DNA of 17,283 nucleotides from Flavobacteriaceae bacterium UBA3591 (GTDB lineage: Bacteria > Bacteroidota > Bacteroidia > Flavobacteriales > Flavobacteriaceae): positions 1-17,283 of the forward strand of contig DFMO01000003.1 of assembly GCA_002375695.1 (NCBI GenBank), given 5' to 3'. Numbering within the stretch: the stretch's first letter is position 1; each line of letters opens with the position of its first letter. The notes under the pieces are model-generated. The model was not told where the DNA came from and made no database searches. It worked only from the letters and a program-made list of their open reading frames with translations. This document shows, piece by piece, positions 14,330-17,283 of the stretch. The translations under genes and the position numbers were made by a program.

Positions 14330-15697
14330 ATGAAATATTTATTATTAACCATCATTGTTTTTTCAAATATAAATGGGTACTGTCAGTTTGGTCCTCAACA
14401 AATAATATCAACTACAGCCAATTATCCTGTAAACGTATACGTTGCAGATATTGATGGTGATGGTAAAAAAGATATTTTATCTGTAGCAAGAGTAGATAAT
14501 AATATAGCTTGGTATAAAAATATTGACGGGCAAGGAAATTTTGGTTTATTAAATTTAATTGCATTTCTGGATGAGGCGAAATCAGTATTTGCGGCCGATT
14601 TAGACGGCGACAATGATATGGATGTTTTAGCCACTTCGTCATCATTAAACCTCGTTGTTTGGTATGAAAACTTGGATGGTCAAGGAAACTTTAGCACACA
14701 AAAAGTTATCAGTAATCAGGCTGTTGGAGCATTTTCAGCAATTGCCGCAGATATTGATGGTGATGGGGACATGGATTTAGTAATTGCATATGATGGAGAT
14801 GGATTGATATGGTTTGAAAATTTGGATGGTCAAGGAGATTTTAGGGGCAGAGTAATCGACAACACCATAGCTGGAGCCCGTTCCGTAGTAGCAGTAGATA
14901 TGGATGGTGATGGCGATTTGGATGTCTTAGGGAATGGTACAGGTTCAAATAAAATCTTCTGGATTGAAAACATGGACGGTCTTGGCACTTTTGGTACGCT
15001 GCATATAATTAATGATCTAGGCTCTTATTCCAATGTAATATTTGCAGCGGATGTAGATGGCGATGGCGATATGGATGTTTTTTCTGCATCACCAGGTGAC
15101 AATGAGGTGGCTTGGTATGAAAACTTAGATGGTTTGGGCAATTTTGGCCCTAAAAATTCAATTACGAATACATTAGATAGCACGTGGACGGTGTATGCAG
15201 AGGATCTTGATAACGACGGCGATATAGATGTACTTGCCACCAGCGTAGAAGTTTTTGGAGGTGAGATAGTCTGGTTTGAAAATATGGACGGTACAGGAAA
15301 TTTTAGTGCAAAAAGGATAATCAGTACAGAAGTTCAATCGCCCCGATCTGTAATAGCCGCAGATATTGATAATGATGGCGATATGGATGTTATTTCATCT
15401 TCACAAAATGACGATAAAATTGCTTGGTATGAAAACTTCACCATTTTAGGAGTAGGCGAAAATGAAATAGACACCTTTAAAATCTATCCAAACCCCACAA
15501 AAGATGTTTTAAATATTAAGAAACAAGCAGGTATTGTAACCACCAGTATCATCCTTTATGATACTTTTGGCCGCATACTGTTTGAAACAGAAGATGAATT
15601 ATCACAAATTAATCTTGGTAATTATAATTCGGGAATCTACTATTTAAAGTTGACCACTATGTTTGGCGAACAAACTTTTAAAGTTGTGAAAGAATAA
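14330..15697 (+). CDS. Secreted seven-repeat FG-GAP/VCBS propeller protein with T9SS sorting domain
   Basis: A 455-residue exported protein. Signal peptide at 1-19 (ending NGYCQ). Seven repeats of about 50 residues follow, each with a calcium-loop-like DxDxDxDxD (first Asp at about 40, 90, 141, 190, 241, 292 and 345) and ending in W(Y/F/I)(E/K)N, often followed by (L/M/I)DGxG(N/T/D)F. Seven repeats make a complete FG-GAP/VCBS beta-propeller. The C-terminus (about 372-455) is a type A T9SS sorting domain: FKIYPNPTKDVLNI, YDTFGRILFET and SGIYYLKL, then the end FKVVKE. The protein should cross the outer membrane by T9SS and be released or attached at the surface. Its ligand is unknown. It is the second gene of the plus-strand insert, and its transcript ends at the terminator at 15771-15809. 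Confidence 0.9.
   Translation: MKYLLLTIIVFSNINGYCQFGPQQIISTTANYPVNVYVADIDGDGKKDILSVARVDNNIAWYKNIDGQGNFGLLNLIAFLDEAKSVFAADLDGDNDMDVLATSSSLNLVVWYENLDGQGNFSTQKVISNQAVGAFSAIAADIDGDGDMDLVIAYDGDGLIWFENLDGQGDFRGRVIDNTIAGARSVVAVDMDGDGDLDVLGNGTGSNKIFWIENMDGLGTFGTLHIINDLGSYSNVIFAADVDGDGDMDVFSASPGDNEVAWYENLDGLGNFGPKNSITNTLDSTWTVYAEDLDNDGDIDVLATSVEVFGGEIVWFENMDGTGNFSAKRIISTEVQSPRSVIAADIDNDGDMDVISSSQNDDKIAWYENFTILGVGENEIDTFKIYPNPTKDVLNIKKQAGIVTTSIILYDTFGRILFETEDELSQINLGNYNSGIYYLKLTTMFGEQTFKVVKE
14438..15439 (+). repeat. Seven tandem coding repeats (about 150 bases each)
   Basis: The propeller repeats are still partly alike in DNA (for example GATATTGATGGTGATGG and GGTATGAAAA recur). That suggests recent internal duplication or gene conversion. 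The array is coding throughout. Confidence 0.75.
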
Positions 15698-15743
15698 TTC
15701 TAAAATCGGAATGTTTAAATCTTTTACGCTAAAAAACCAATAA

Positions 15744-15767
15744 GGTCTCGACTGCGCTCGACCGGAC
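15744..15767. repeat. GC-rich REP-like short palindromic element
   Basis: GGTCTCGACTGCGCTCGACC plus four bases is markedly GC-rich in an AT-rich spacer and carries two TCGA arms around CTGCGC. From memory, very similar short elements recur between genes in many flavobacterial genomes, so it may be one copy of a dispersed repeat. Only one copy is in this window. Confidence 0.35.
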
Positions 15768-15770
15768 AAG

Positions 15771-15809
15771 ACATAAAAAAAGCCCTCACTAGGAGAGCTT
15801 TTTTTATGT
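15771..15809. terminator. Bidirectional terminator between convergent genes
   Basis: ACATAAAAAAAGC (15771-15783) pairs with GCTTTTTTTATGT (15797-15809). After one mismatch three more pairs follow inward. The A run on one side and the T run on the other give a U tract in both directions. It should stop both the propeller transcript (plus) and the oxidase subunit III-IV transcript (minus), so the latter does not read into the insert. Confidence 0.85.
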
Positions 15810-15821
15810 TCTATTTTTATC

Positions 15822-16208
15822 TTAGAAGTTGAATTTTATAAATCCGTGCTTGTATACTTCAAAGATATAATCGCCTTCAATTAATAACAGGGTAACCATA
15901 TACGCAATTAGGAATACCGCCGTCCAAACTGCTGCTCTACGCAAGCCTGGAACTTCGTCGCGCATATGCATAAAATCCCAAGTAATGTAGTAGGCTTTAA
16001 CAATTGTAAGAATAATAAATATCCAGTTAAGTAAATTAAGTGCTAAAAATTTTTGTTCAATTAAAAAATCGGGTCTAATAATTCCTAAAACTACTTCGAC
16101 TATTGTAACCAAAGACAATAGGATAAAGACGCCCCAGATTTTACTAACGTTCGATTTAAATTTTAGAGACCCTCTAAAAATTGCTAAATTATGTGCTTCG
16201 TGTGCCAT
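15822..16208 (-). CDS. Cytochrome c oxidase subunit IV family protein
   Basis: A 128-residue protein with three membrane helices (about 24-44, 55-76 and 90-111). It fits the prokaryotic COX4 family (short, basic N-terminal part, helix 2 ending VKAYYITWDFMHMRDE, acidic loop LIEGDY). It is a small accessory subunit of the haem-copper oxidase with no redox centre. It starts 18 bases after the subunit III stop, so the two share a transcript, and a strong terminator follows its stop. Confidence 0.88.
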   Translation of the reverse strand: MAHEAHNLAIFRGSLKFKSNVSKIWGVFILLSLVTIVEVVLGIIRPDFLIEQKFLALNLLNWIFIILTIVKAYYITWDFMHMRDEVPGLRRAAVWTAVFLIAYMVTLLLIEGDYIFEVYKHGFIKFNF

Positions 16209-16226
16209 TTTTTAAATTTTGAAAAT

Positions 16227-17210
16227 CTAAACAAGATAAAAGAAAGTAAATACAAATACCCACACTAAATCTACAAAGTGCCAGTATAACCCCACCTTTT
16301 CAACCATTTCATAATGGCCTCGGCGCTCGTATGTACCTAAAACTACATTAAAAAATACTATACAGTTTAATAATACTCCAATAGAAACGTGGAAACCGTG
16401 GAAACCTGTAATAAAGAAAAAGAAATCTGCAAACAGCGGATGGCCATATTCGTTATGACGAAGATTTGCACCTTCAACAACTAAGTTACCATCGTTAACT
16501 AATTTTGCAATGGACTCCTCTCTTGAAAGAACGATGTGCTTTCCGTTTTCATCTTTCTTCGGAATGCGCACTAAAAGGTCTTCGTTTGCAAGGAAGCCTG
16601 CTTTAACCTGCTCAAAGGAAACGCTAGGCAGGTATTCTTCATCTTCATTATACCAAATACCATCGCCTTTTTCTTGTGCAATTCGTGTCCCTGTGTATGG
16701 AGCTGCAAAATCGCCAAGAGCTACACGTTTGCCATCTTTATTCAAAAACTGAATAATTTGTCCTCCGTGAGTTTCTACCGCACCGTAATCACCTTTAATA
16801 AAAGTTTTCCATTCCCAAGCCTGCGAGCCCAAGAAAACAAATCCACCAACAATGGTTAGAAACATGTAGAATATTACCTGTTTTTGCTTCATTCTATGAC
16901 CTGCATCTACAGCCAATACCATGGTAACAGATGAAAAGATCAAGATAAAAGTCATTAAGGCCACATAATACATAGGTGCCTCTACGCCGTGCAAGAATGG
17001 AAAGTGGGTAAACACTTCATCAGCAATTGGCCAAGCGTCTATAAATTTAAATCGAGACATCCCGTAGGAGGCCAAAAACCCAGCGAATGTTAATGAATCG
17101 GAAACGATAAAAAACCACATCATTAATTTGCCATAACTGGCTTTTAAGGGTTTGTTTCCGCCGCCCCAGGTTTTTCCCTCGGTACCTGTTTTAACAACAG
17201 TAGCTTCCAT
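16227..17210 (-). CDS. Cytochrome c oxidase subunit III (long form)
   Basis: A 327-residue inner-membrane subunit with five visible helices (about 26-50, 78-100, 112-131, 261-290 and 305-325). Family marks include SQAWEWKTFI, ITGFHGFHVSIGVLLN, and YWHFVDLVWVFVFTFFYLV at the C-terminus. Subunit III has no metal centre and stabilises subunit I and its proton uptake. A hydrophilic insertion of about 120 residues (about 138-258) separates helix 3 from helix 4. It makes the protein much longer than the usual roughly 200-residue quinol-oxidase-type subunit. I believe this is typical of Bacteroidetes, and its role is unknown. The gene is read from a close upstream promoter. Confidence 0.93.
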   Translation of the reverse strand: MEATVVKTGTEGKTWGGGNKPLKASYGKLMMWFFIVSDSLTFAGFLASYGMSRFKFIDAWPIADEVFTHFPFLHGVEAPMYYVALMTFILIFSSVTMVLAVDAGHRMKQKQVIFYMFLTIVGGFVFLGSQAWEWKTFIKGDYGAVETHGGQIIQFLNKDGKRVALGDFAAPYTGTRIAQEKGDGIWYNEDEEYLPSVSFEQVKAGFLANEDLLVRIPKKDENGKHIVLSREESIAKLVNDGNLVVEGANLRHNEYGHPLFADFFFFITGFHGFHVSIGVLLNCIVFFNVVLGTYERRGHYEMVEKVGLYWHFVDLVWVFVFTFFYLV

Positions 17211-17238
17211 AAAAAGAATTTGGTTTTAAATAAAGGTT

Positions 17239-17246
17239 CAAAAATA
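17239..17246 (-). promoter_or_regulatory. -7 box upstream of oxidase subunit III
   Basis: Read on the minus strand this is TATTTTTG, an exact TAnnTTTG box, 28 bases before the ATG at 17210. A TTC, not TTG, lies about 19 bases further upstream, so the -33 element is weak. The sequence to the right edge holds no gene end. Confidence 0.4.
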
Positions 17247-17283
17247 CGTTTAATTTTTATTTAACGAAATATAAAAATAAAAA

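Noticed and set aside
14412..15240. Several minus-strand open frames of about 70 residues within the propeller gene
   Set aside because: They are antisense shadows of the repeated DxDGDG coding units, which is why they resemble each other.
14438..15439. Regularly spaced repeats that could suggest a CRISPR array
   Set aside because: The period is about 150 bases, the units are imperfect and fully coding, and they translate into FG-GAP/VCBS propeller repeats.
12886..15697. A toxin-antitoxin or defence system made of the XRE regulator and the following genes
   Set aside because: The regulator is on the opposite strand and broken, and the two other products are exported protease and propeller proteins, with no known defence domain.
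12426..15821. A transposon, prophage or integron carrying the inserted segment
   Set aside because: No transposase, integrase, phage gene, terminal inverted repeat or target duplication is visible.

Overview
The window reads as a chromosomal segment of a member of the Flavobacteriaceae (Bacteroidota). The signs are AT-rich DNA, weak Shine-Dalgarno sequences, -33/-7 promoters of the TTG / TAnnTTTG type, signal peptides ending in AFSQ/NAQ, type IX secretion (T9SS) cargo proteins, a two-Nfu_N NifU protein, and a cytochrome c oxidase assembly cluster of flavobacterial style. I see no tRNA, rRNA, CRISPR array, transposase, integrase or phage gene.

Layout. (1) 1-1676, minus: the N-terminal part of a large secreted multidomain protein that runs off the left edge. 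(2) 1753-2989, plus: a NifU-like Fe-S carrier and a dodecin, closed by a strong terminator. (3) 3125-6783, plus: a DUF255 thioredoxin-fold protein (TTG start), an MscS-type channel 5 bases behind it, and an unknown exported protein. Their probable terminator lies inside the 3' end of the convergent tsaB gene. (4) 10070-6797, minus: TolC-type outer-membrane protein, periplasmic adaptor and TsaB, with 2-5 base gaps. No inner-membrane pump gene is present. (5) 17210-10317, minus: a respiratory block of cytochrome c oxidase subunits III and IV, then a Cys-less SCO-like protein, a true SCO protein, DUF420 and a small CxxC membrane protein.

The respiratory block is split by about 3.4 kb (12426-15821) that does not look respiratory. 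This insert holds an XRE-family regulator broken by one in-frame amber codon, a pappalysin-like (M43-type) zinc protease whose signal peptide is cut by a one-base frameshift, a seven-repeat FG-GAP/VCBS propeller protein with a T9SS sorting domain, long perfect hairpins and a bidirectional terminator. The downstream half of the block has what looks like its own promoter (TTG-N20-TATTTTTG) followed at once by a 10-bp inverted repeat.

How the genes work together. Oxidase subunits III and IV belong to the terminal oxidase. SCO, DUF420 and the small CxxC protein probably mature or support it. TolC and the adaptor form two thirds of an efflux system. TsaB acts in t6A tRNA modification. The secreted proteins at the left edge and in the insert are surface or exported products. 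I found no clearly new multi-gene system. The decaying, inserted T9SS/regulator segment inside the oxidase cluster is the most unusual part.
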